Shown: positions 1-8,010, counted from the first letter of the stretch. The stretch is 42,435 bases of DNA from Bacillus sp. M6-12 (GCF_002860285.1 NZ_PGVF01000030.1:1-42435), one strand, 5' to 3'. Notes: generated by a model from the letters alone, not told the origin. Numbers and translations: made by a program.

Positions 1-197
1 TTTTCCTTGTTTTGAACTAAGGCATTCAATTTTTTTAAATATGCATTCTCCGTTCGCAGCCGTTCTATTTCCGCTAATAGTGCTTCTTGCGAGCCCTCTG
101 CAGGTTGTTGTTTGTTTTGGTCCTTTTTCATCAATGGACGCCCCCGTTTCTTGGAATGAAGGGCGCCTATACCTTGTTCTTCTACAACCTTCCTTCC
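1..197 (-). pseudogene. IS3-family transposase OrfA, C-terminal remnant
   Basis: Read on the minus strand, this stretch encodes a KKRGRP basic motif followed by a leucine-zipper-like coiled coil (LLAEIERLRTENAYLKKLNA). That is the usual C-terminus of IS3-family OrfA, which binds the inverted repeats and makes the frameshift fusion with OrfB. The frame stays open to the window edge, so orfB, if present, lies outside. The N-terminal helix-turn-helix half of OrfA is missing: the coiled-coil part lies only about 25 bp from the element's terminal repeat. I infer an internal deletion, so the element is unlikely to move by itself. The family call rests on recognised sequence character, not on a search. 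Confidence 0.7.
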
Positions 198-221
198 CCA
201 TAAAAAAACTACACCCCTCAC

Positions 222-256
222 TGTTAGATGGTGTCTAACAATTGGGGTGCAGTTCA
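222..256 (-). mobile_element. Terminal inverted repeat of the IS3-like remnant
   Basis: On the minus strand the element begins TGAACTGCACCCCAATTG and continues into a small dyad (TTGTTAGACACCATCTAACA). The 5'-TG end and the GCACCCC block are typical of IS3-family ends. Position 256 is therefore the likely boundary with chromosomal DNA. The other end and any target-site duplication lie outside the window. Confidence 0.6.
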
Positions 257-305
257 GACGGCAGGGATTTTTCTAAGTTATAAAATAGGTTTAAATAATA
301 CAGTT

Positions 306-331
306 CTTTAAACCTGAAACAAGGTTTAAAG
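306..331 (-). terminator. Hairpin downstream of yhcU, weak terminator candidate
   Basis: A 9-bp perfect stem, CTTTAAACC and GGTTTAAAG, encloses an 8-nt loop and lies about 100 bp past the yhcU stop. No U-run follows on either strand, so it may be an RNA-stabilising hairpin and not a Rho-independent terminator. The rest of 257-434 shows nothing else. Confidence 0.3.
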
Positions 332-434
332 CGCTTTATTAACATACCGAACAGCCCGGCATTTTCATCCTGCAAGTAAAAAGCGTTTTACTTTAATTTT
401 TTTGGGTTTTAATAGTAAGATTATGTAGGCCTGT

Positions 435-851
435 TTATATTAAGAGCTGATTGGCCGCCTCAGTATATAAATAGAAAGATTTATCAGCCCGCTCTTCCTG
501 CAGGACAGTGAAATGCTCCAGGTTCAGCGGAAAAAACAAACCATAATCATTTAACAAACGGGCATTATGGAGAAATAATTCCTCGTTTTTTGGGTTTATT
601 CTGTAACTCTGCAAATCTTTTGTTTCCAATATGGACATGATAACCTGAATTGACGTCATAACCTGATAGGCTTCTTTTAAAGTCCCAAAATAACTGAAGT
701 TTTTGCTGGGAGTTTGCAGAACCCCTAATTCCGCTAAATGCCTTATTTCCTTGTCAGAAAAGTATCGCGGAAAAACGGAATCATAAAATTCTGTAACCAG
801 GTCGCAGATTTCCTGTTCCTGTTCGATTGTTGAAGAAAAGACAACCTTCAC
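435..851 (-). CDS. yhcU: YhcU/DUF5365 family protein
   Basis: A 138-residue soluble protein of unknown biochemical function that I recognise as YhcU-like (DUF5365). It starts MKVVFSSTIEQEQEI and has mixed alpha/beta character, with no signal peptide or membrane segment. Two conserved-looking blocks are the FPRYFSDKEI region (about residues 27-36) and the GTLKEAYQVMTSIQ region (about 56-69). In B. subtilis yhcU lies beside yhcT, a pseudouridine synthase gene, and the divergent neighbour here is exactly that family, which supports the name. The ribosome binding site is a GGGTGG-like stretch before the ATG at 851. The role is not known. Confidence 0.75.
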   Translation of the reverse strand: MKVVFSSTIEQEQEICDLVTEFYDSVFPRYFSDKEIRHLAELGVLQTPSKNFSYFGTLKEAYQVMTSIQVIMSILETKDLQSYRINPKNEELFLHNARLLNDYGLFFPLNLEHFTVLQEERADKSFYLYTEAANQLLI

Positions 852-1060
852 AAATAACCCACCCTTTAATAATTATATATGTCTAATAATATGTTTATCT
901 TTTTTCAGAATACCACATGCGAAGTAAAAACAGGGTGGTAATTATACCCACTCAGCCGATCAGCTTAGGAAAAATGGCCTTTTTCCCTCCCTTAAGTTGG
1001 ATATTTAGCTGCCAAATAAATTACAAATTGCCATTAATTGTGCCGAAAGTAGGGTGTACT

Positions 1061-1981
1061 ATGGTTCACGCTGTTAGAAATGGAAAATTTTTAGATATAA
1101 CTCCCATAGATAGGTGGGATTATTTAACGCTAGAAGCATTATTCAAGGAATACTGGAAGGCTCCAAAAAAGCTTGTACACCATTGGAGAATGGAAAAGGC
1201 AGTGCTTGTAAATGGCAATGCTGCATCATGGACATTGCCTTTTGGGGAAAGAAGCACAATTTCTATCCCGGTATTTAAGGAAGAGCCACTTGAAATTGCT
1301 GTGTTCAACTCATATATTGAGGTTTTATTTGAGGATGATCATTTACTTATAGTAAATAAGCCATCTGGAATGGATACACATCCTGCAAATCCATCCGAAA
1401 AAAACACTTTATTAAATGCTGTAGCTGGCTATATTACTGCCAATGGAGCTCATTATGGACTAAAGCACATTCACCGTCTTGATAAGGATACAACAGGAGC
1501 TGTTCTGTTTGCTAAACACCCTTTTGCCGGTTCCCTGCTGGATCGTATGCTTGAAGAAAGGAAAATAAATAGAACATACCTAGCGATAGTTCATGGATTG
1601 CTTAAAAGGGATATTGGAACCATTCATGAAAAGATTGGCCGGGACAGGCATCACGCTTCCCGAAGAAGAGTTTCTCCTTCAGGCCAGCCGGCCATCACTC
1701 ATTATGCGGTACTAAAACGGATGAAAGATAAAAACCTGACCCTAATAAAATGCACATTGGAAACAGGGCGCACCCATCAAATCAGAGTTCATTTAAGCCA
1801 TATTGGCCACCCGCTTGCTGGCGATGAGCTTTATTTTGGCAAACCTGCTTTTCCACGGCAGGCATTGCATGCAGCTAAAATACAGTTCCACCATCCAATC
1901 ACAGGACAAATAATCGAATGTCTGGCAGCTCCGCTCGACAAACCCCCGATTTTCCACTTGGATGATATGAAATTCCTTTAG
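1061..1981 (+). CDS. yhcT: RluD/RluA-family pseudouridine synthase (YhcT-like)
   Basis: Isomerises uridine to pseudouridine in structured RNA; the exact target is unknown. The catalytic motif HRLDKDTTG is complete, with the nucleophilic Asp at residue 141 from the chosen start, and GRTHQIRVH, the other RluA-family signature, follows. The N-terminus looks like a divergent S4-like RNA-binding region (LEALFKEYWKAPKKLVHH). The frame is open from an ATG at 917, but that would add 48 hydrophobic residues not expected for the family. Starting at ATG 1061 gives 306 residues, close to the size of B. subtilis YhcT, and a weak AGGG-type site precedes it. It is divergent from yhcU. Confidence 0.88.
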   Translation: MVHAVRNGKFLDITPIDRWDYLTLEALFKEYWKAPKKLVHHWRMEKAVLVNGNAASWTLPFGERSTISIPVFKEEPLEIAVFNSYIEVLFEDDHLLIVNKPSGMDTHPANPSEKNTLLNAVAGYITANGAHYGLKHIHRLDKDTTGAVLFAKHPFAGSLLDRMLEERKINRTYLAIVHGLLKRDIGTIHEKIGRDRHHASRRRVSPSGQPAITHYAVLKRMKDKNLTLIKCTLETGRTHQIRVHLSHIGHPLAGDELYFGKPAFPRQALHAAKIQFHHPITGQIIECLAAPLDKPPIFHLDDMKFL

Positions 1982-2020
1982 TTGTGTCTCAGAACAATCT
2001 TATAAAATATATGCAAAAAA

Positions 2021-2043
2021 CCCCTTGCCACAAGGGCAAGGGG
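2021..2043. terminator. Intrinsic terminator between yhcT and the GlsB-like gene
   Basis: A perfect stem CCCCTTGCC / GGCAAGGGG with a 5-nt loop. Six A residues precede it on the plus strand, giving a six-U tail for minus-strand transcripts from the membrane-protein gene; CTCTTTCT follows on the plus side. It probably serves both convergent genes. Confidence 0.85.
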
Positions 2044-2082
2044 CTCTTTCTAAGTTTATTGCTGTAGCGGAAAGATTTTTTC

Positions 2083-2343
2083 TTAGCGGTCAGCTTTACG
2101 CATGCTTCTGAAGATCAGACTTAGTACGAAAACAAATACAATCGCACCAATTAACGCTGGGATAATCGCAAAGTCACCAACGACAGGTCCCCAATCACCT
2201 AAAATAGCTGTACCTAACCATGCACCAATAAAACCTGCAATGATGTTTCCAATTACACCAAATGGAACGTCACGTCCAATAATCATACCTGCTAACCAAC
2301 CAATAATACCACCAACAATTAATGACCATAAAAATTCTAACAT
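2083..2343 (-). CDS. GlsB/YeaQ/YmgE-family small membrane protein
   Basis: An 86-residue protein of the transglycosylase-associated (GlsB/YeaQ/YmgE) family. These are small inner-membrane proteins linked to general and envelope stress whose molecular activity is unproven. Three hydrophobic segments cover roughly residues 3-23, 28-48 and 57-78, separated by glycine-rich turns (GWLAGMIIGR, GNIIAGFIGAWLG) that are the family hallmark, and it ends in a basic tail (RSMRKADR). A strong AAAGGAGG site stands before the ATG at 2343. It is monocistronic, with a terminator at 2021-2043. Confidence 0.9.
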   Translation of the reverse strand: MLEFLWSLIVGGIIGWLAGMIIGRDVPFGVIGNIIAGFIGAWLGTAILGDWGPVVGDFAIIPALIGAIVFVFVLSLIFRSMRKADR

Positions 2344-2489
2344 GTTTGTTTCCTCCTTTAGATGTTGTTTTTTACCTGATAAATGATTTATAGTTCGAGC
2401 AATGAAGAAGTTTTTAACTATTAATGAGTTTATATCAGCTTCAGCTCGGACGGCACATATGCTAAGAAATCAACTGCGGACTCTTTTCT

Positions 2490-2675
2490 TTACTGCAATC
2501 CATCAAAACCATGCTTAAATGAATTAATATAATTCCTTATGTTTTCTTTTGGTTTTTCTGGATCCCTGGAAGGGACATCTTTCCGCTCTCGTGTTCCGCT
2601 ACCTGGAAATATGCCCGCCAGTAAAATTCCGGAGAGTATCGATCACTGCTGGAACTTCACCTCCTCATTTATCAT
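2490..2675 (-). pseudogene. Possible small membrane-protein gene broken by an in-frame TGA
   Basis: A minus-strand ATG at 2675 opens MINEEVKFQQ, meets TGA (2643-2645), and the same frame then runs another 50 codons with protein-like composition. It has a hydrophobic stretch (ILSGILLAGIF) followed by a charged tail (TRERKDVPSRDPEKPKENI) and stops at 2490-2492. A TGG-to-TGA change would restore a 61-residue single-pass protein. The ribosome binding site is weak and I recognise no family, so this may be chance. Confidence 0.3.
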
Positions 2676-2872
2676 GTCGATTCTTAGCTGTTTTATACTG
2701 CCGCTTGTATTTATTACTTTCCCGTTTTGGAATGAATAAAACCAAAAAACGCATAAAAAAATGTATGCCACGTAAGGATTAAAACCTTTCAGATGGGGTA
2801 TTTTAGTAATTTAAGTATATCTAATTGAATATTTATTCGTCACTATACATTTTTTTGTAATCTTTTTTAGCC

Positions 2873-2904
2873 AAAAAAAAGAGAAAACCCCTTTTTGGGC
2901 TTCC
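2873..2904 (-). terminator. Candidate terminator of the 2922-3752 aldo/keto reductase gene
   Basis: On the minus strand an imperfect hairpin (GAAGCCC, five A, GGGGTTTTC, with one G-G mismatch) is followed by CTC and a run of T residues. It begins about 20 bp past the stop codon. The tail is convincing and the stem is marginal. Confidence 0.45.
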
Positions 2905-2921
2905 TCCTTATCCAGTCAAAA

Positions 2922-3752
2922 TTAAAAATCAAAATTATCCGGGTCTGCAAAAAAACGTTCATTCATATTCAGAGCATCAATCTGCTGCATTTCATCAAGG
3001 CTGAGTTCAAAATCAAATAAATGAGCGTTCTCCTCAATGCGGGAAGGTGTTATCGATTTAGGAATCACGACTATACCATTTTGAAGATGCCATCTCAGCA
3101 GCACTTGAGCAGGTGTTTTCCCATGCTTTTTAGCTATATGATTAATGGTTGGTTCTTCGAGAAGCTGTCCCCTGCCGAGCGGAGACCAGGCTTCAACAGC
3201 TATTGTATGCCCTGCACAGAATTTCCTTAATTCCACTTGTGAAAGGCGGGGATGAAGCTCAACTTGGTTGATCATTGGCTTCTCTATGCTGTTCGCAAAT
3301 AAATCTTCCAGATGGTGAATCTGGAAGTTGCTGACACCTATTGCCCTTACTCGCCCGTCTTTATAAAGCTTTTCAAGCGCCTTCCAGGTTTCAACATATT
3401 TTCCTTTTACCGGCCAATGTATAAGATACAGGTCCACATAATCAAGACCTAGCTTGGATATGCTTGTTTCAAAGGCTTTTAGGGTGCTCTCAAAGCCCTG
3501 ATCGCTGTTCCAAACCTTAGTGGTAATAAAAATGTCCTCGCGCGGAATGCCGCTTTCCTTAATAGCCTGGCCAACGCCTTCTTCATTGTTATAGAGGGCC
3601 GCCGTATCAATGGAACGATAGCCTGTCTTAAGTGCTTTTTTCACAGAATCAACCGTTTCCGAGCCTTTTTCAACTTTATATACGCCAAAGCCAAGCTGGG
3701 GCATTTCTACTCCATTATGGAGAGTAACAGTAGTTTCAATATTATGTACCAT
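2922..3752 (-). CDS. Aldo/keto reductase (YvgN/glyoxal reductase-like)
   Basis: A cytosolic NADPH-dependent reductase of small aldehydes and ketones, 276 residues, the same size as B. subtilis YvgN. The full AKR catalytic tetrad is visible: Asp49 and Tyr54 in the SIDTAALYNNE block, Lys79 in TTKVW, and His112 in LIHWP. The NADP-binding IPKS segment and the C-terminal DPDNFDF are also typical. AAAGGAGGT lies six bases before the ATG at 3752. It appears monocistronic. A second paralogue is at 11545-12387; this one has the shorter ESGIPRED loop. The physiological substrate cannot be read from sequence; methylglyoxal or glyoxal is the usual suggestion for the group. Confidence 0.92.
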   Translation of the reverse strand: MVHNIETTVTLHNGVEMPQLGFGVYKVEKGSETVDSVKKALKTGYRSIDTAALYNNEEGVGQAIKESGIPREDIFITTKVWNSDQGFESTLKAFETSISKLGLDYVDLYLIHWPVKGKYVETWKALEKLYKDGRVRAIGVSNFQIHHLEDLFANSIEKPMINQVELHPRLSQVELRKFCAGHTIAVEAWSPLGRGQLLEEPTINHIAKKHGKTPAQVLLRWHLQNGIVVIPKSITPSRIEENAHLFDFELSLDEMQQIDALNMNERFFADPDNFDF

Positions 3753-4314
3753 TATACGACCTCCTTTTAGTTTCTTCTATTATAGCATGCAGCATTTCCC
3801 AATTCGAAAAATTAGCCTGCCAAACGTGACCAGCCCGACTAAAATATTTTTAAAAAGTTAACGTGCTTCTACTTTGGCACATACCTGATAAGTTCATTAA
3901 GGAGATGCAGGAGAGGCCCTTTCTGAACGGATTGGCAAATTAACATGGTTACTTATGGCTTATCCACTGCCCTTTTCATCAGTATTTTGAGGCTGCCTGT
4001 GCATATGATGGAGCAGTGTCCTCTACTTTACGTATTATAGCAGTACAAAACTTCCCTTTATCTTTTTCGTAATTTGAGAGGGTTCAATACCGCTGCTATT
4101 ATTAATTCCTTACAAAATAAGCTCTTTTTTTCTTCCTTTCATACTCAAAATTTCATTATAGAACCATACTATGAATAGAAACACATGGCTTTTGTAAAGT
4201 TTGTGTAAATTTTGTCGAAGTTGCTTCCAATACTCAGTGTTTATTGGTTACAATGATTTGGGTAAATTTTTTTATACAGTACTTGGATGAATTAATGACA
4301 ATGGGGGTTTTCAA
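3753..4314. other. Intergenic region upstream of ykaA-pit
   Basis: About 560 bp between divergent transcription units. I find no credible coding frame. The last 130 bp are AT-rich and hold a pair of TGTAAA hexamers spaced like a PhoP box (listed separately) and a TACAAT at 4249-4254 that could be a -10, with no good -35 at the right distance. Confidence 0.5.
4193..4218 (-). promoter_or_regulatory. Possible PhoP-type binding site upstream of ykaA-pit
   Basis: TGTAAA at 4193-4198 and 4204-4209 repeat with an 11-bp period, followed by a weaker TGTCGA at 4213-4218. On the minus strand these read TTTACA-N5-TTTACA, matching the TT(A/T/C)ACA direct repeats of Bacillus Pho boxes. The orientation is opposite to pit transcription, and such sites can occur by chance in AT-rich DNA. 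The link with phosphate transport is what makes it notable. Confidence 0.3.
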
Positions 4315-4935
4315 ATGGTTTTCAAGTCAAAAAAGGACAAATTCGCAAGTTTGCTTATTAGCATTTCTCAAAACTTAAAAGAAAGTGCTGATTACTTTGC
4401 GGATTACAAACTGAATAATGTCAGCGATTTAAAGGTATTCGCGGATAAGATGAAAGAGCTTGAAACAAAAGGCGACTCTTATGTACATGAAGTAATAAAG
4501 GAACTGAATAATGCATTTATTACTCCGCTTGAGCGTGAGGATATCCTTGCCCTGGCCATGAGCATGGATGACGTTCTTGATGGACTTGAACACTCTTCTG
4601 CCATGCTGGAAATGTACTCAATCATTAATGCCGATGATTACATGCTAAAATTCGTCGAAGCAATCAGAGAATGCGCCTATGAAATTGAAAAGGCTGTGGA
4701 TCTGTTATCAACGAAAAAGCTTCCGCAAATCCGTGAACACGCAATCAAAATAAAGGACCTTGAATCTCTCTGCGATGGCATACGGCGCCAGTCCATTAAG
4801 AATTTATTTACGGTTGAAAAGGATCCTATCCGCATCATGCAATATAAAGAGGTATATGAAGAACTGGAAGAGATCGCTGACAGCTGTCAGACTGTTGCCA
4901 ACACACTTGAAACAATCATCATGAAAAACGCATAA
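4315..4935 (+). CDS. ykaA: YkaA, DUF47 PhoU-like Pit accessory protein
   Basis: A 206-residue all-helical cytosolic protein of the DUF47/PhoU-like family, which is habitually encoded next to Pit transporters and thought to modulate them. The sequence is one long run of charged amphipathic helices with the ELETKGDSYVHEVIKELN and ITPLEREDILALAMSMDD blocks typical of the family (roughly residues 48-85); these acidic positions bind metals in PhoU relatives. GGGGGT precedes the ATG. The pit start codon lies 15 bp beyond the stop, so the two are surely co-transcribed. A regulatory partner role for Pit is inferred from family and context. Confidence 0.9.
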   Translation: MVFKSKKDKFASLLISISQNLKESADYFADYKLNNVSDLKVFADKMKELETKGDSYVHEVIKELNNAFITPLEREDILALAMSMDDVLDGLEHSSAMLEMYSIINADDYMLKFVEAIRECAYEIEKAVDLLSTKKLPQIREHAIKIKDLESLCDGIRRQSIKNLFTVEKDPIRIMQYKEVYEELEEIADSCQTVANTLETIIMKNA

Positions 4936-4950
4936 GGAGTCTATTGATAT

Positions 4951-5949
4951 ATGGATACTATATTTATACTGACCATACTTATTGTCATTGGTGCCCTTGC
5001 GTTTGACTTTATAAATGGCTTCCATGATACCGCTAACTCAATAGCGACATCAGTATCTACAAAAGCGTTAAAACCGAGACATGCCATTTTGCTTGCCGCC
5101 ATTATGAACTTCATAGGTGCCATTTCTTTTACAGGCGTAGCAAAAACGATCTCGAAGGATATCGTCGATCCCTTCCAATTGGAAAACGGTTCAATTGTTA
5201 TATTGGCTGCTCTTATAGCTGCCATCGCCTGGAATCTTATCACATGGTACTACGGAATTCCGAGCAGTTCGTCTCACGCTATTATCGGTTCTATTGCAGG
5301 AGCAGGAATCGCGGCTGCAGGATTCGGGGCCTTAAAGTGGGAAGGTTTCCTAAATATCATCAAGGCACTAATTATATCACCGCTGCTTGCTTTCGGATTA
5401 GGTTTTCTGGTGTATAGCATTTTTAAGGTGGTATTTAAAAATAATAACCTTCCGAAAACAAATAAGCGATTCCGTTATATCCAAATCGCCACGGCTGCAC
5501 TTCAGTCGTATACCCATGGCACAAATGATGCCCAAAAAGCTATGGGTATTATTACAATGGCCCTGATTGCAAACAACTATCAATCAACCACAGAAATCCA
5601 GACATGGGTCCAAATCTCTTGTGCTATTGCTATGGGGCTTGGTACATCTGTCGGCGGATGGAAAATCATCAAAACAGTCGGCGGCAAAATTATGAAAATC
5701 CGTCCGGTTAATGGGGTTGCCGCTGACTTGACGGGTGCGGCTATTATCTTTGGTGCAACTTTTATCCACTTGCCAGTCAGTACTACCCACGTTATCTCAT
5801 CTTCTATTTTAGGTGTAGGCTCAGCCCACAGACTTAAAGGGGTTAAATGGGGTACTGCACAGCGGATGATTATTACTTGGTTTATCACACTTCCAATTGC
5901 CGGCAGCCTGGCAGCACTTTCTTACTTTATTTTAAATATCTTTTTTTAA
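4951..5949 (+). CDS. pit: Low-affinity inorganic phosphate transporter Pit
   Basis: A PiT-family (PF01384) membrane carrier taking up phosphate, probably as a metal-phosphate complex driven by the proton gradient. The 332-residue protein has about ten hydrophobic segments. The two internally repeated family signatures are present: GFHDTANSIAT near residues 23-33 and THGTNDAQKAMGII in the second half, followed by GTSVGGWKIIKTVG. AAGGAG lies upstream of the ATG, 15 bp after ykaA. A repeat element begins 3 bp after the TAA stop, and the terminator at 6077-6117 lies beyond that repeat. Confidence 0.96.
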   Translation: MDTIFILTILIVIGALAFDFINGFHDTANSIATSVSTKALKPRHAILLAAIMNFIGAISFTGVAKTISKDIVDPFQLENGSIVILAALIAAIAWNLITWYYGIPSSSSHAIIGSIAGAGIAAAGFGALKWEGFLNIIKALIISPLLAFGLGFLVYSIFKVVFKNNNLPKTNKRFRYIQIATAALQSYTHGTNDAQKAMGIITMALIANNYQSTTEIQTWVQISCAIAMGLGTSVGGWKIIKTVGGKIMKIRPVNGVAADLTGAAIIFGATFIHLPVSTTHVISSSILGVGSAHRLKGVKWGTAQRMIITWFITLPIAGSLAALSYFILNIFF

Positions 5950-5952
5950 ATA

Positions 5953-6056
5953 AGAAGAGCGCTAGCTTTGTTTCGTGCATGTATCGCTGCCGTAGCGTTC
6001 CTTGTCCTGTGCGTCGGGGCTGGAGCTAGACATCTGTACTTGTTAAAAAGGTATAC
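5953..6056. repeat. Truncated copy of the modular repeat family, after pit
   Basis: Starts AGAAGAGCGC 3 bp after the pit stop. It then jumps to the right half of the repeat (CTTTGTTTCGTGC, GTAGCGTTCCTTGTCCTGTG, GGAGCTAGACA) and ends with the shared tail GTACTTGTTAAA...GTATAC. The left and middle modules seen in the copies at 20826 and 37949 are missing. It pushes the pit terminator about 125 bp away from the stop codon. Confidence 0.85.
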
Positions 6057-6076
6057 TTTCTTTTCTAACAAAAGCA

Positions 6077-6117
6077 AAATCCCCCGTTCAGCAGAATTGC
6101 TGCAGGGGATTTTTTTC
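6077..6117. terminator. Terminator between pit and the chemoreceptor gene
   Basis: The stem AAAATCCCC / GGGGATTTT carries an extra inner dyad, CAGCA / TGCTG, and is followed by seven T on the plus strand. It can end the ykaA-pit transcript, and with a weaker tail the opposing one. Confidence 0.88.
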
Positions 6118-6255
6118 TAGCCGGAAAGAATTAAGAAGATCAATCCAATAAACCCTTTATGTATCGAATTGCCTGAAGGGCATCTAGCCCGTTACATATA
6201 AGGATATTCTTTTTAATGGATTTCTTTTCATCCACTTGTTAAAGGTGAAAATGAG

Positions 6256-7077
6256 TTATAATTTATTAGCAAACTGGTGTAGCTGGTTTGCCAGTTCGTT
6301 TATTTCTTCAATAAAGGCAGAGGTCTGTGACATAGATTCGGCATGTTGTTGACCAATTGCTGCTATTTTTTCTATCGATTGCCCCATTACATTCATCGCT
6401 TCTTTAATTTCAGTCATGGTTTCATTAATGGTCTGAGTAGAAGTGACCGTTTCCTTTGAAAACTTTCGAATCTCATTGGCTACAACTTCAAACCCCTTCC
6501 CTTTTTCACCTGCGCGAGCAGCCTCTATTGCAGCATTTAACCCCAGCAAATTCGTCTGGTCGGCTACCCGTTTTATAATGGAAAGCACGTCGGTGGACCG
6601 CTCTGCATTTTCCTCGGCTTTATGTGATTGAGTGAGGAGATCCTGTGAAAAATTCGCCAGTGAAACTGACCCATTTGCTACGTTACTGATCTGCTCATTT
6701 GCTTGTGATAACGAATCTGATATCTGGTCCACGATCTCTCTTAATTCCGTTTGCCTGCGCAATTGAACAGCAATCCCGCCTATCACTTTTCCGTTTTTAT
6801 CAAGAACTGGTGTAGCTGTTCCTATGAATTCAAAACCATAAAAATCTGAAGGTACGTTAGCCTTTAATAATTTATTTTCACGTAAAGCTAAAGAAAGCGG
6901 TTCTTCTGGGTTTAAAGGCTGACCCGCCTGAATCTTTAAATTTATTGTCTCACCAGGGAAATATGCAACAAATTTTTCTAAGTCACAGATCGCAATAGAT
7001 AAATCAGCGGGAATGGCCGACATAATAATAGGGGTTGTTGCTATAAGGCTATCTATAGAATCTACTCTGTTAAACAT
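6256..7077 (-). CDS. Soluble methyl-accepting chemotaxis-type receptor (YfmS-like)
   Basis: A 273-residue cytosolic signalling protein. Residues 1-110 form a small sensory module with PAS/Cache-like character (TATPVLDKNGKVIGGIAVQL at the end). Residues about 120-273 are a short chemoreceptor signalling coiled coil with the canonical tip NLLGLNAAIEAARAGEKGKG (residues 176-195), where CheA and CheW dock. There is no signal peptide, transmembrane helix or HAMP domain, so it should sense an intracellular ligand, as proposed for B. subtilis YfmS of similar size. The predicted start ATG at 7077 has an AGAGGT site. No chemotaxis genes are nearby and the ligand is unknown. Confidence 0.87.
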   Translation of the reverse strand: MFNRVDSIDSLIATTPIIMSAIPADLSIAICDLEKFVAYFPGETINLKIQAGQPLNPEEPLSLALRENKLLKANVPSDFYGFEFIGTATPVLDKNGKVIGGIAVQLRRQTELREIVDQISDSLSQANEQISNVANGSVSLANFSQDLLTQSHKAEENAERSTDVLSIIKRVADQTNLLGLNAAIEAARAGEKGKGFEVVANEIRKFSKETVTSTQTINETMTEIKEAMNVMGQSIEKIAAIGQQHAESMSQTSAFIEEINELANQLHQFANKL

Positions 7078-7206
7078 TGAGGTTACCTCTCTTCTTCGTT
7101 TGATGCATTTAGATAGTATATGATAATCTAATATGCTTCAAATGTACCTAAAATGCAAGAACAGATTATCTCAAAATCTTCTAAAAAGCTTTTGCCGATA
7201 ACCACT

Positions 7207-7750
7207 TTAGTCATTAGGATTTATGATTCCCAGCACCTGATGATCTTCCCATTTCCCATTTATTTTACATTCTTATGTGCAATTCCTTCTTTATGAAAAC
7301 CGGCTTTCTCCAGCACTCGTATGGAAGCAATATTATGTGGCATTACACCCGCTTCGATCCGATGCAGCTTTAATATCTGGAAAGCATATTCCACAATTAA
7401 CTTAGCCGCTTCAGTAGTATACCCCTTCCCATTATGCTTCTTGTCCAAAAATATCCAATGAACGCACTCTGAAGAGAACCTCTAATAACTTGAAAAAGAC
7501 TAATTGTTCCAACTAATATATGGTCATCATTTTTAAAAATCCCAAAATGATATTCTTGATCACTTTTCATATTTTCATCGTGGTTTGCTATCTTCTCCAA
7601 TTGGCCTTCAATAGTATAAAAATCATTGCTCCGCGTCATTGAAAACTTTTCAAAAAAATCACGATTATCATTTTCTAATTGTAAACTTTCTGCAACATCT
7701 TCCTTTTTCAACGGTCTAATAAAACTTGTTTCGCCTTTCATCAATTCCAT
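7207..7750 (-). pseudogene. RimJ/RimL-type GNAT acetyltransferase with two frameshifts
   Basis: Residues 1-100 read in one frame (MELMKGETSFIRPLKKEDVA to SAFIGYF). The match then continues in a second frame as LDKKHNGKGYTTEAAKLIVE, the acetyl-CoA pyrophosphate loop, to HKNVK. A third frame gives INGKWEDHQVLGI and a stop at 7207. Each break is explained by one missing base in a homopolymer: a T run (minus strand) at about 7452-7456 and an A run near 7264-7267. The restored protein of about 180 residues resembles Bacillus YjcK-like ribosomal-protein N-acetyltransferases. Real decay and homopolymer sequencing error both remain possible. GGAG stands before the ATG at 7750. Confidence 0.82.
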
Positions 7751-7764
7751 CTACTCCAATTTAT

Positions 7765-7911
7765 TCATTTAAAAATGCTATACATTATCACTACAGCAAT
7801 CACACCTGCCACGATGAAACCGCCAATTGTTGGACTTCCATAAAGCGTTCTATTATAATCATCATTTGTTTCGATTTTACTCTTTTCATGTTCCTCTGTT
7901 TTATTTGACAT
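7765..7911 (-). CDS. 48-residue single-pass membrane protein
   Basis: A small gene encoding MSNKTEEHEKSKIETNDDYN, then RTLYGSPTIGG and one hydrophobic helix (FIVAGVIAVVIMYSIF, residues about 32-47) ending in Lys. The charged N-terminus followed by a C-terminal anchor suggests a tail-anchored peptide. A GGAAAGG site lies 9 bases before the ATG at 7911, and the stop falls 15 bp before the start of the downstream acetyltransferase pseudogene, so the two were probably co-transcribed. I do not know a function. Coding-like composition and the RBS are the only support. Confidence 0.6.
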   Translation of the reverse strand: MSNKTEEHEKSKIETNDDYNRTLYGSPTIGGFIVAGVIAVVIMYSIFK

Positions 7912-8010
7912 AGCAACCAACCTTTCCCTGACCATTTTATTTGGTAAGAGTATTCACTTTTAATAAAACATGAGAATTACGGTTTGGCTTACTCATTCCA
8001 AAGAAGACAA

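Larger units (their letters stand above)
2344..2921. other. Intergenic region, mostly without recognisable content
   Basis: About 580 bp between two minus-strand genes. Open frames on the plus strand (2539-2739, 2549-2782) have no convincing ribosome binding site and no family character. A possible broken small gene on the minus strand (2490-2675) and a weak terminator (about 2873-2904) are listed separately. Confidence 0.5.

Noticed and set aside
41..238. Plus-strand open frame of 65 codons at the window start
   Set aside because: It lies antisense to the IS3 OrfA coiled-coil frame, which has clear family character.
2539..2782. Two overlapping plus-strand frames in the gap after the GlsB-like gene
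   Set aside because: No ribosome binding site and no family resemblance; the minus strand carries a better candidate.
3902..3945. Short frame after AAGGAG (MQERPFLNGLAN)
   Set aside because: The ATG overlaps the putative ribosome binding site and the peptide has only 12 residues.
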